The notes under the pieces were generated by a model. The model was not told the origin of the DNA. It saw nothing but the letters and a program-made list of their open reading frames with translations, and did not search any database. DNA of 64,000 nt from positions 4,217,501 through 4,281,500 of the forward strand of contig NC_059294.1 in assembly GCF_017591435.1 (NCBI RefSeq), read 5' to 3'. The DNA is from Portunus trituberculatus (taxonomy: Eukaryota; Arthropoda; Malacostraca; Decapoda; Portunidae). Below, in pieces: positions 41,115 to 57,004 of this stretch. The stretch's first letter is position 1; every line of letters starts with the position of its first letter. The translations under genes were made by a program, and so were the position numbers.

Positions 41115-42206
41115 AATGGTAAAGGAGTCAACTTTGCGTAAACTGGTTGTAAATGAAAAGAACTGATGAAAGGAATGGCCTTTGATGTTTCCCTGATTTG
41201 AAGTTTCTCGAACGAGGACCTCCTATACAGTAGCAACAAGGAGAAAGCAATTATTAAGAGACCATCAGGGGAAATTACCCTTGCTGTTACTGATTGAATA
41301 ATAAGTGAAATATGAGAGATCGTATTTTTAATGAAGTGTACTTTGGGAATGTTTGATATTGGAGAAGTTACTATTGGAGTGATCATATAAGAGTGAGTCA
41401 TATTCAAAATTACAAATTGGGTGACGTATTGTGTTTCTGAGGCCTTGAAGACACTACATTCACTCTCTGCTATTCGCATACTATTGATCGCAAGTCAACA
41501 GCTCGTTGCCAAATGTGAGTGAGTTTTATAGTCATCAGGAATAATCAATAGACTACTGATAGACATTAGAGAAAACATATTTCTTTTCGGTTTTTGCCCC
41601 AGGGCTCTCATGATGTCTCTTGCAAAAGGACTTAGATTTAGAGTTTAGAAATCATTATTTCAAATGGATGTCTTTCTTAATCTCTAACCAAGACCAGGAT
41701 TCAAACCAGTGATCCTGAGGACCCAGCATCCCCCTGTGAGCGCGGCACTGCTATACTAAAACTGCCCAAGATTAGAGAAAAATCCCTGTATGAATATTTT
41801 TGCTTCAGTTATTTGAAAGAAAATCATTGCAATACGAAAACATCTAAGGGATGCTTGATTTTCTTATTAATATATTCACATCTGTCAAAAAAAAGAGCAA
41901 ATGATCTGAAGTGTGAGAATTTCCCCAGCAAGGAATCACCAGGCTTTCTGTAATTTGCAATCAGTTCATGCATAATAAGGATGAATGAAGGAATGCATCG
42001 TTTTGCAAGGAAGCAGTGGAACGATGAGATAAAAGGAACGTGGATGTCGTAAATAAAGCTTAGTAGTGAAAGAAAGAGAAGCAATTAGATTATGAGAGTA
42101 GGGAAGAAGTATGGAAGTGTATGTAAATGTCAAACAATAAAAAGACAAACTTTGAGAGTCGAGGAGGATGAAGAAAGTGATGGATATATTGCTAAGGTGG
42201 ACGGTA

Positions 42207-42209
<3 letters not shown>
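40936..42209. other. AT-rich single-copy stretch with a decayed SINE
   Basis: Contains AAAT units at 41085-41100, a minus-strand frame open from 41479 to below 40940 (see findings) and the SINE-like segment listed separately. Confidence 0.45.
41600..41767 (-). mobile_element. Decayed tRNA-headed SINE, minus strand
   Basis: On the minus strand, from 41767 downwards, TTTTAGTATAGCAGTG resembles an A box/D arm. GGTTTGAATCC, a B box (41698-41708), lies about 50 bp further on, flanked by T-arm-like ACTGG and CTGGTC. Spacing suits a class II tRNA ancestor, like the SINE at 23487. Acceptor pairing is lost and the body end is not identifiable, so the lower boundary is a guess. Confidence 0.55.

Positions 42210-42247
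<38 letters not shown>
42210..42247. repeat. (GA)n microsatellite
   Basis: About 19 GA units. Confidence 0.97.
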
Positions 42248-42252
<5 letters not shown>

Positions 42253-42634
42253 GGAAGTGGCTATGGGAACTTAGGTGTTTTGTAGCGAGAAGGCAAGTGA
42301 GAGAGGAGAGCGGACGAGAGCAGTGAGGCAAGGGAGGAGGAAGGAGTGTAAAGCAAGAGTTCATGCTTCCAAAGTTTTCCTTCACAAGAAAATCTTGTGG
42401 GCTCGGCGTTTTCCCTCCGCCATCACAACAACCCTCCGTCAAAGTTAGGGAAAGTCAAGAGAGAAAAAATAAAAGCAATGTTCCTGGAAAGTTGTAGTCG
42501 TGCCTGTCGAGAGGAAAACAAAAACAAAGTAAAATTCCTTGATGTCTTTGATAATAACGGCAATGATGTTCATGGTAATCATAGTGATGAGGTTGATGAA
42601 GGTGGTGGTGATGAGTGATGATAGTGATGGCGGT
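42248..42634. other. Single-copy spacer, nothing recognised
   Basis: Purine-rich to about 42345, then mixed. GAT/GGT words begin at about 42550 as the trinucleotide block approaches. Confidence 0.5.
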
Positions 42635-43080
<446 letters not shown>

Positions 43081-44063
43081 TCATGTTTGAGGCATAAGAA
43101 AAATGATATCGTCTGATATTTCTCATTATCAATTGATATTCACTTTTCACATTTGATATTGTTTTCAAATATTGTCTTTGGTATGGTGATGTTCGTAAAT
43201 TGTTTTAAGTATTTCTGTCAAATTATAACAAATTATAATGGCTTCGGCTTAACGTTAGGTTTAATGAGACACAATCAAAATTCTTTCCTCTTATCAGTAT
43301 TTGTTTTACAGATGCAATTTTCTTGTTTAGTATCAGATAACTTTTTCCTTAACCTCATATTCATATCTGTTACTGAAGTGCTGTCACAAAATTTACAGAA
43401 GTTATGAATAAATTGGTAATAGAATCTGATAAATTTTACTTCTCAAGCTTCCTGTTTGAGATTTATATACTAAATTATATTGGATGTGCGTCAATCTTCA
43501 CGGCGTCTATTCTCAGTTGTGCTAATAGTGTAAAGACTGTGGTGGGTATCTAATGTGCATAGAGTTCGTGATTCATGCAGCTGCTCATAATTATTTCTTG
43601 TTCTATTAAAGCAAATGTCCTGTTAGAGTCGGGGATTTTTGATTGTTTAATGTCCTGTTAGCGTCGAGGATATTTGATCGTTTAATTATTATATTGTTTT
43701 GTTTACCGTGTATAGATCATTCATTAACGAACGTTCCTCTCTATATTTTTATTTTATTTAAAGGAAAAGGTTTGAATTTTGAATTATCAGTACAGATGTT
43801 GAAAATGTATTTATATATTTCATCATTATTATCATCATCGTTGGAATTATGGTTTACTTTCTGTCCGCTTTCTTGTCCATATTATTGTTATTTCACTTTA
43901 TAACTATTGCGTCACCCATCTTAGTGGATGGCGAGGAAAAAGTATTAGCCTGTGATCACATTATGACCCTTTGTTCTTTTTGTTTCCATATATCTCGCCA
44001 TTATACTTAACAACCTTTGCTTCTTTGGTGTTTTAGTGGCAAAGAGTGAGTGATTATAATATT

Positions 44064-44065
<2 letters not shown>
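43081..44065. other. AT-rich single-copy stretch, no gene seen
   Basis: Contains only the 35 bp tandem duplicate listed separately. Frames at 43153-43407 and 43643-43903 are AT-rich hydrophobic translations without a known domain. Confidence 0.5.
43616..43685. repeat. 35 bp tandem duplicate
   Basis: TGTCCTGTTAG...GTTTAA occurs at 43616-43650 and 43651-43685 with 31 of 35 bases identical and no spacer. Confidence 0.92.

Positions 44066-44151
<86 letters not shown>
44066..44151. repeat. (TG)n microsatellite
   Basis: About 43 TG units, ending in GCACGTGGGCGCG. Confidence 0.98.
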
Positions 44152-44152
<1 letters not shown>

Positions 44153-44508
44153 ACGTGGGCGCGTATTGACAGCAATTTCTTTGAAGTTTCATTTACATAA
44201 TCCTTTTTGTCTCTCGGAACACCAAATGTTACTTGAAAATGTAATCTCTTTTTGAGAATGTTGGTCAGATTAGTGTCCATTGCTGCTGTGTCGTCCTTTT
44301 TATGCACCGGATGCCGATTTTTTTGTCACCTTGTCATTTTCTCATGAGCACCGCCATTGTTTCTGCTCTAAAATAACAGGTTGTTTTGACAGGGTGCTGT
44401 TTACACTCAGTGTGATGATAGTTATTTTTTTACTGATACTTTATAAACCTGATTCGTAAATATTTTCTTAAATAGATTTTATTAAAGTTTGGTAGGTCAA
44501 CTTGTAAG

Positions 44509-44510
<2 letters not shown>
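44152..44510. other. Single-copy spacer, nothing recognised
   Basis: AT-rich unique sequence. Confidence 0.5.

Positions 44511-44594
<84 letters not shown>
44511..44594. repeat. (TC)n microsatellite
   Basis: About 42 TC units. Confidence 0.98.
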
Positions 44595-44596
<2 letters not shown>

Positions 44597-45412
44597 GAAT
44601 TAACTAGTGTCTTTTTCCACATGTCACACATCTCCGGCTATTATTCCGGGCATCATGGGAGGAATCTTCAAAATATACGTGCGTCTAATCTACTATTAGA
44701 TTGAATACACAATAGATTCCACTTCACCGTAACCTGAAAACTTATAAAGTAAGAACGGGAAACGACAAGAGACCTCCATACTACCAGCAAAGCCCTTCAA
44801 AATGTCCTTTTGTTATGTGGTAATTTGTTCAATATGTTTGCAAAATCTAAGGTGAAAATAACTTGCAGTCATTATATGATTTTCTTAAATTACCACTTAC
44901 CTACTGTACTTATTAAAGGTTTCCAAGAAGCTGGCCAGTGCAGTCGTCGTTTTTCTTACTCGTTGTATTCTGCGGAAAACTTATCGTTTGATGTTTCACA
45001 AAATTTTGATTATTTACCTCCTAATATTTAAAGCTAAGTGATTTTTTTCTTTGAATGGTAAGCTGGAAGGAATCTATTCACGCTTCTGTCTCCTTGTAAT
45101 GGCATCACAGATGTGTACCACTAAATACTCTGCAAAAAGGTCATCATGTATAACACAGCAGAATGTTATTTCTCTTATTTTTTTCCTTTGATGTTCCTTC
45201 TCGATTGTTATTCATTTTATATATATTTGATTTTTTTATATGATGTTTCTTTCCTGCATCTTCCCCTTCCTCCTTCTTCCTTTTCCTCGTTAAGCCACAC
45301 AAACTTTCATTCTATCTTGCCTCACAAACAGAACGTTGTTTTCCAAAAAAAACAAAAAATAGTCTTCACAACTCCGGTGATGGATGTATCACAACGTCAC
45401 TACCGCGTACTC

Positions 45413-45416
<4 letters not shown>
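44595..45416. other. AT-rich single-copy stretch, no gene seen
   Basis: No features were recognised. Confidence 0.5.

Positions 45417-45477
<61 letters not shown>
45417..45477. repeat. (TC)n microsatellite
   Basis: About 30 TC units. Confidence 0.98.
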
Positions 45478-45480
<3 letters not shown>

Positions 45481-46076
45481 ATGGCCGTTGTGTATGTTAT
45501 GCCAGAGAGAACACAAGAGACAAGGAATAATGAAAAGGGAATAAACTTGTCTTAGTTTTAATATTGTCTCAAAATGTTGCCTTTAATATTAGTTAGAGTG
45601 GAATGTACTGTATGTAACGTATGAAAATTGTGAAGAAAAATTATATCATGCTGCAAGTATTGTATATAAAACATTTTGAGCCTCAACTTGTCATTCTTTA
45701 TTATTTTCCCAGTGTTCTTTCTCTCTCTCCCCTTCACTCCTCCCGTCCTCCCTTCCTCCTTCCTCCTCGCCCTGTCCCTCAACCGCCTCGTCCTTTTGCT
45801 ATATCTTCGTGCCTCGAAAAATTCGCTTCCGCTGTGACCCGAGTTTAAGGAAAAGTGTTGGCATCAGCTCGTAACAGATTGGCCTTGTTAGCATTCTCTT
45901 GCGCCGCCCAAAATCCTGTCGTCTTCCCTCTTTTTTCCTCCTTGCTCTTGCTGGCGTCGTCGTCCTCTCCCTATCCTTCATTGTCCTGTTATTCACACAC
46001 GCTTCTTTACCATTGTTTGATTTTTACATTTTTTATATATTTTTTTTAGAGTTTTGTTTAGTGATACTCCTTACAA

Positions 46077-46079
<3 letters not shown>
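45478..46079. other. Single-copy stretch, no gene seen
   Basis: 45715-45810 is pyrimidine-rich. Nothing was recognised. Confidence 0.5.
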
Positions 46080-46121
<42 letters not shown>

Positions 46122-46127
46122 TGTGTG
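46080..46127. repeat. (TG)n microsatellite
   Basis: About 22 TG units with one TTTG interruption at the right end. Confidence 0.97.
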
Positions 46128-47185
46128 ATCTTGTAAGGGTGAATTGCCTCTGTGCTTAAAGAATAGGGAATGAGTTCAAGACCTTTAAAGCGTGATCATA
46201 TCATGTTTGTATCACCAGTCTGTGTATTATAATTAGTAAAACATTTTTAAGATCGACGCACTGAAGGTCCACTGAACTGATTCCAACTTCTTTCACATTT
46301 ATAGTTCGGTCTCACATGTAACAGCCCAGCATTTAACCTGCAGCGTAAATTATTAAAGATAATTATTTACTCAAGAAGGGAGTCTCTTTCAAAGGAAAAA
46401 GTAATGACAGTTTGCGAGATATTTACGTAAGTGCATGGCGGCGTTTGGCAGTAGTGATGGGTAGTTATCGAACCAATTCCTTTCTTCTCTTTCCTAATTT
46501 ACAGAGAACGCGTCGGGGACTGATAAGAACAAATTGTCGACATTAACTGGCGAGATATACAGTTCTGGACCCTGAAAAATGCACCAACACTTACCTCATT
46601 CTCTAATCCTCTCCCCCTCTTACCCCACAAGGCCTCTCCTTTGGTACCTCCCCACCTCCTCACCTGCAACTTCCTCTTGACGTTGATTGGTATGCGTGCA
46701 GGTATTTACGAGCTAATCAGTGGCCTGGGATACTTGGCCGCGGAGTGAAAGATTCTTGACAGCCTTAATTTACCTGGAGTCTTTGATATGCATACTGAGG
46801 ATCATTGCTGACGGAAGGTAGAACTTCTAGCGAGTAGGAAGAATCTTGGTGGTGTTTTCGTAGCTGTATCTTGTGCTTCATGTAAATTGGATACTCAATA
46901 TACTGACGTTGCCGAGATCCGACTGCCACGGTTGTTTTACTGACGCCAGACACTGACATACTGACCGGGAACTTATCTCTTCTTCTCTTTCTTTCGTAAT
47001 CATTATTTGGGTTACTCTTGTGTTTGCGTTGAGAAATCTACTGAGTGTTATTAAGTACATTCGTTGCACTTATTATGTAAGAGGAAATATGATATTACCT
47101 TTATACGTATTATTTTTCCAAAGGGGACAAGTGAACGCATTGTGAAATAATACAGTTAAATCCATAGAAGAATTAATAACACAAC

Positions 47186-47188
<3 letters not shown>
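46128..47188. other. Single-copy stretch, no gene seen
   Basis: 46500-46760 is GC-richer. No exon, RNA or TE was recognised. Confidence 0.5.
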
Positions 47189-47274
<86 letters not shown>

Positions 47275-47275
47275 C
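47189..47275. repeat. (TG)n ending in (CG)n
   Basis: About 39 TG units end in GCGCGCGCGC, an alternating purine-pyrimidine tract throughout. Confidence 0.98.
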
Positions 47276-48111
47276 TCGTATGCCTATACATGTGCATATA
47301 CATGCGTCATAGCAATAAGGCTAGGGTCACATGTTAAGAGTCCCTGCCTTCCCTCTGCAAGTGTCTGATAAGTGGAATGCAAGATATTAGTTTGAGTGAT
47401 CAGAAGGTAATGAAAACTGGTTCCAGTAAGCGTTCATGCGTTAAAAAGCCCTTGAGTAAGGAAGTACAAGAAACTGTCAGGTATGATACTTGGTAAGATA
47501 AATGTTTGCTGCTATTTGACAACTTAATGATTACTTAGCGACTTGAAGAGTAAGCATCTTTTCGGTTTTATGATTAAGTAATTAAGTATGGATTAAAACT
47601 AAGAATATTGACTTAGATGCTACAGTTCGTAAATTTTTATTTTATCTCTCTTTTCTTAATTAAACAAGAGTACTTCATTAGATTACTTACATTCGTCACT
47701 GTTCATTATATTAATTATTATTCATTCATTTTTCATATAGTGTTCATTATTGAACACTTCACACATTACGTGTGATATCAAATCCATATCTTTTGATAAG
47801 TGAATGATTATTCATGGAGTAAAAAATCAATATAGATATATATATTTCAGGATTTTCACCAATTTTAGTAACTGATCATTATTTAAAAAATGGCCCCAAA
47901 TTTTATGGTACTCTGCGCTAATAACATAAGCACCTATACATCCATCGCGCTCGTTAGGACAGAAAAAGAAATCTGATCACAAGTGACCTGGAATCATAAA
48001 GTGAATGAATATCCATGAATGACCATTGAAGTAAAAGAAAAAATATCATTGAACTAAAAATATAAAATAATGAACGAGATTGAAGACTAACGAATATCCT
48101 TAATACGGAAA

Positions 48112-48113
<2 letters not shown>
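47276..48113. other. AT-rich stretch with several short inverted repeats
   Basis: Hairpins: GTGTTCATTATTGAACAC (47740-47757), ACACATTACGTGT (about 47761-47774), TATCAAA...TTTGATA (about 47776-47799) and TGAATGATTATTCA (about 47802-47815). Function unknown. Confidence 0.5.

Positions 48114-48158
<45 letters not shown>
48114..48158. repeat. (GA)n microsatellite
   Basis: About 22 GA units immediately upstream of a LINE fragment. Confidence 0.97.
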
Positions 48159-48159
<1 letters not shown>

Positions 48160-48184
48160 GAGCCCTATGACTGGTGGATGCTAC

Positions 48185-48540
48185 TGACCCATCTGAACAG
48201 CATGAACATGAGGCATCTTAACTCACTGCAGCACCGCAGAGACGTTGCGACGTTAGTGGCACTCCTCAAGGTTCACGTACAAAATGTGCCACACCTAGCT
48301 GGATTACGTCAGCCTCTAAAGATCACTACTCAAAGTAAGAGAATGGTGCTTTAAAGTGGTGTCCCAGGGGAGGTGCAACGTCCATCCATGCCAGCCAAAA
48401 CAGAAGAGCATTTGTGTGGCGAATGTCCCGGATGTGGGACTTTTACCGTAGTCGTCCCTTATGTCCGGGAAATGAACAGTGTGTCAAATTGGCAGCCCAA
48501 AAGTGGAGAGGCTCCCATCCCACCCCACTGACACTAGACA
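48185..48540 (+). pseudogene. LINE reverse transcriptase C-terminal fragment, second family
   Basis: A plus-strand frame from about 48199 reads LNSLQHRRDVATLVALLKVH then VQNVPHLAGLRQPL and stops at TAA 48352-48354. After frame changes, REMNS and VKLAAQKWR-like pieces follow to about 48540. HRRDVA followed by a hydrophobic stretch and ...VPHL is a pattern I know from the C-terminal tail of decapod LINE polymerases, just before the protein end. Stops and shifts mark it as dead. It differs from the FIPFSGK family at 9 and 63.5 kb. The 5' truncation point lies close to the GA array at 48114-48158. Confidence 0.68.
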
Positions 48541-48763
48541 TGCACTGAAAGGCCACGTGAATAGCAAACTGTGTCAACATATCGAGAATAGTACAATGAT
48601 GTGTGTAAATATGTATATAAGCAATAGTCTGGTTACCTTAGGATTTAAGTATAGCTGTATATATGCTCATTGTACATTTTTTTTTTTATTGTTTTTGCTC
48701 TTACGATACACACAATAATATACCTTTGGGCTTTTCCATATATCTATACATGTAAACTTATTT

Positions 48764-48764
<1 letters not shown>
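48541..48764. other. Single-copy spacer, nothing recognised
   Basis: AT-rich, with a T run at about 48677-48687. Confidence 0.5.

Positions 48765-48826
<62 letters not shown>
48765..48826. repeat. (GA)n microsatellite
   Basis: About 30 GA units. Confidence 0.98.
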
Positions 48827-48829
<3 letters not shown>

Positions 48830-49341
48830 TTGTTGAAGGAACCTTTGAAAGTGCTTGTTTATTATGTAGATTTCAAGAGATTTCAGAATGGTTGAGAAAC
48901 GTTATGAAATACTAGTGTCCTGTCTACCTGAATGAGTTAACATATCAAAACAATGTACTCTACATCTTGAGTCTTGTATGCACGTATGTATGCAACCATA
49001 TATATATTTTTTACATATTTTTGAAAGTCATTTCGTGAATAATTCATGTATGGTAACGGTACTGTCCATGAGCTTATTCTTACTTTAAATGTTATTGCAC
49101 GTGCCCAAGACAATTTATGAATATTATTATTGTTATTATTATTACTCTTATTATCATTATTATTATTATCATTATTGCTATCATTATTGTTTTTACTATT
49201 GTTATTATTTTATGTCCCTTCATAATTTCATTCCTTAATGTATGTGTATGTGCTGACAAGCTTTCATCAATAATCCTGTCTTGAAAAATAAAGAAAACTG
49301 TGTGTTGATGGAAGGGTGAGACCACTGAAATGTGTACACTG

Positions 49342-49343
<2 letters not shown>
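48827..49343. other. AT-rich stretch with an imperfect ATT tract
   Basis: ATT/ATC trinucleotide units at about 49118-49210. Otherwise nothing was recognised. Confidence 0.6.
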
Positions 49344-49407
<64 letters not shown>

Positions 49408-49428
49408 CGTGCGTGTGCGTGTGCGTGT
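49344..49428. repeat. (TG)n microsatellite with GTGC variants
   Basis: About 29 TG units, then GCGTGCGTGCGTGTGCGTG, a partial TGCG expansion like the one at 40853. Confidence 0.97.
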
Positions 49429-49770
49429 TTATAATGTGCAAATGATCCATGACCTGACGAATTGAATGAGTATCTGCTTTCATCAAATAGACTCTTTATA
49501 AACGTATGGTCCATTAATGTATGAAATGAGCAAGGTAATTATCTCCATTATTGCATTTCATGAGCTAGCTGGATATTAACACCCGCCTCACTTGACTGCG
49601 ACACTCCAACAATGACACGGAAACATGACACAACCTTCACCAACTTACGAATGGGTGTAAAAAACGGAAGGTAACGACAGATAGCAACTGAAATATATAT
49701 TTTATTTTTATTACATCCGAAGCTCATACAGAATCTCTTGCATAAGTGGCACTCATAATACTCCCACAAA
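49429..49770. other. Single-copy spacer, nothing recognised
   Basis: AT-rich unique sequence. Confidence 0.5.

Positions 49771-49845
<75 letters not shown>
49771..49845. repeat. (TG)n to (AG)n compound microsatellite
   Basis: 10 TG units pass directly into about 28 AG units. Confidence 0.98.
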
Positions 49846-49851
<6 letters not shown>

Positions 49852-50839
49852 AAAAATTTAATTCCAGGTTGTCGAAGAGCAGGAAAGAAAGAGAAAACGC
49901 AAAAGGAAAGAAAAGACAAACGATGTTAATTTCCTGTGATAGTGCGAAGTAATTACATGCTAATGACTTTTTGAAGAAGTTGCAATTAAGGCTGCTACGA
50001 GGAGGGTCATTAGCGCCATAGGCTATTAAGGGCTGGCTCACGTTCTACCACCAGACGTAACGAGACGCTCTGGTTATAATGGGCGTGAAGAGGGGCGCCG
50101 CACGCGTCCCTCCAGACAGAGCATTGTGATGTATGGCGAGAAGTGAGGCGGGGGAGAGAAAAAAAAGGTGTTGGTGGATACTGGAACACTACAACCATGA
50201 ATACAGTCAAGCAGGTAGAGAAAGAGACAAAGAGAGAGCTGGAGGGAGAATTGTAAAAGGAAGTATAGGAACAACGGTTGAAAATAAGATGGGCAGGTAG
50301 TTACGATGGTTATAAAAGCAGGAAAAAAGGTGAAGGAGGAAGAGCATACATGGATTGAGAACAGGATGAACATAAGGTTATAATAGAAGAGACAAAATAA
50401 ATAGAAGGGGAACAAATATAGACACATAAAACTCAGGATATGAATGATAGGTGACGTAAGAAAAGTAAGCAAATAGGGAAGTACAGGCGAAGTCGTCAGA
50501 GAAAATAGAGTAACAAGGATTGAGATTTGAACAGGCGGGAGGTGTTGCCCCGCATTTGAATAAGAGGATGTACGCCACTCAAGGGAGGACGGAAGGTACA
50601 TCGAGGAAAGTACGTGAGGGAAATGGGACGGGAATTGTGGCAGAAGGCTCCATTGTTGAGGGGCTGTGGGCTCAAGGGAGATGCGAGGGGCTGCTGCCAT
50701 CGATCAGTGACTCAACGATATTGTGTTCCCGGTGCAATGAATGGAAGTAAATTTGATTCCTTGTCATAATGGTTTTAATCACTTCGTATAACAAGTTTAC
50801 GTAATCTTTTGTCTATATATGTATTATTAGCTAAGACAA

Positions 50840-50841
<2 letters not shown>
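49846..50841. other. Purine-biased single-copy stretch, no gene seen
   Basis: Plus strand is A/G-rich from 50110 to 50700, which keeps a 208-codon minus-strand frame open. Its product is Phe/Leu/Ser-rich with no known domain. Left end (49990-50120) is GC-richer. Confidence 0.5.

Positions 50842-50929
<88 letters not shown>
50842..50929. repeat. (CA)n microsatellite
   Basis: 44 CA units that end exactly at the first base of the SINE. Confidence 0.98.
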
Positions 50930-50931
<2 letters not shown>

Positions 50932-51244
50932 CCGGTAGCTGAGTGGTTAGAGCGCTGGCTTCTTAAGCCAGAGGACCGGGGTTCGATTTCCCGGCCGGGT
51001 GGAGATATTTGGGTGTGTCTCCTTTCACGTGTAGCCCCTGTTCACCTAGCAGTGAGTAGGTACGGGATGTAAATCGAGGAGTTGTGACCTTGTTGTCCCG
51101 GTGTGTGGTGTGTGGTGTGTGCCTGGTCTCAGGCCTATCCGAAGATCAGAAATAATGAGCTATGAGTTCGTTCCGTAGGGTAACGTCTGGCTGTCTCGTC
51201 AGAGACTGCAGCAGATCAAACAAACAGTGAAACACACACACACA
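50930..51244 (+). mobile_element. tRNA-Lys-like SINE with (AC)n tail
   Basis: The head (50930-51000) is tRNA-like: acceptor GCCCGGT pairs with GCCGGGT. The A box is TAGCTGAGTGG, the anticodon stem CTGGC/GCCAG encloses loop TTCTTAA (anticodon CTT, Lys, 50962-50964), and the B box is GGTTCGATTTC (50980-50990). One base is missing between acceptor and D arm, and the last T-stem pair is G-T, so it is not a functional tRNA gene. A body of about 230 bp contains CCTGTTCACCTAGCAGTGAG, TACGGGATGTAA, a TGTGTGG triplicate (about 51101-51119) and GACTGCAGCAGATCAAAC, and ends in AC units (about 51232-51244). The A and B boxes would form an internal Pol III promoter. The body resembles a common decapod SINE from memory. 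Confidence 0.88.

Positions 51245-55140
<3,896 letters not shown>

Positions 55141-55215
<75 letters not shown>
55141..55215. repeat. (TG)n microsatellite
   Basis: About 37 TG units. Confidence 0.98.
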
Positions 55216-55218
<3 letters not shown>

Positions 55219-55345
55219 CATTCCGGCTACGAGTAAAAACGAGGTTGACCATTTTCATTTCCATCAATTGCCTACAAAATGGAATCACTCGAATTTTAGT
55301 ACTTTACTTTTCTTCCTGTTCTGCACTCGCCCTTTTATGTGAGTG

Positions 55346-56109
<764 letters not shown>

Positions 56110-56470
56110 CAAAATAACCGCATGAGAATACCTGGCGTGGGCGTGTGGGCGGCTGGCTCCAGGTGTGGTGGGCGGGACACGGAAGATAAGGATCACCGCC
56201 GTTATTAATGGGCGGCGGGCGGGGCTCACCTGTACGCCAAACTAATAAGTTGAAAAAGAGAAGTTACCTAATGAACAAGTAACGAGTGAGTAGGGGTGGG
56301 CAAGTAAAGGAGGCGCGGGAGACCTGACTACCTGCCTGCTCCGACTCTTTAGACACTACTAATTGAGCCACACCTGAGCACCGGTACAATAGCGTGATCA
56401 ATTAGGAGCTGGGTGAACTATTTAATCAAGGTCCAGAGATAATGAGCAATTAACGCCACGGACACGAGAC
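56110..56470. promoter_or_regulatory. Candidate enhancer-like site cluster
   Basis: A GC-richer island with CAGGTG (56160-56165), CACCTG (56227-56232 and 56371-56376), TTATTAATGG, TAATTG (56360-56365), CAATTAG (56399-56405) and CAATTA (56448-56453). E-box and homeodomain cores are densely mixed. No TATA box, start site or CDS is visible. Motif-based inference only. Confidence 0.22.
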
Positions 56471-57004
56471 TAGACTTCTACTTGCCTTCTCAGTGATCTT
56501 AGCCACTCTTGACTCCTTCCTCTCCTCCATACCTCTTTGGTCTCATCTTCGTGTCTATTTTTTTTTCTATGTCCTTGCTTGATTTATTTCTATCCTTACC
56601 TGGTTTTGTGTTTTAGTTCGTGTTTTTATGACTTATTTCTATCTATATTTTTTCTAGTTTATGTTTTTTTATGTAATTTTCAAACTTGTAGCTATTCTTG
56701 TTGTAATTGCCAGTATTTTGTTATTTTGTGTCGTTTGAGTTCTCTTATCTGTTTGGTTTCAGTCTTTGTATCTTTTAATTGAGTGTTTGTATTATATCAC
56801 CAGCGGAAAGGAAAGAAATGAAACAAAAGGAGAAAAAGAAAAGGTGAAAAAAAACGAAGGGAAATGAAAATAAAATAAATAAAAAAAACAGTAAAAGAAA
56901 AGAAAATGTAGAAAAAAATGAAATGATGTTGATAATGACGATAACGAGGAAAATGATCATGATAAAAAACAAGAGGACAAAAAAAAAGAAACAGTGAAAT
57001 TAGA
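56471..57004. other. AT-rich spacer, nothing recognised
   Basis: T-rich to 56790, then A/G-rich to 57000. Confidence 0.5.

Noticed and set aside
50074..50700. 208-codon minus-strand frame
   Set aside because: The plus strand is purine-rich here, so stops are depleted; the product is low-complexity hydrophobic with no known domain.
50930..51003. Functional tRNA-Lys(CTT) gene
   Set aside because: One base is missing between acceptor and D arm, a T-stem pair is weakened and a long conserved body follows; it is a SINE head.
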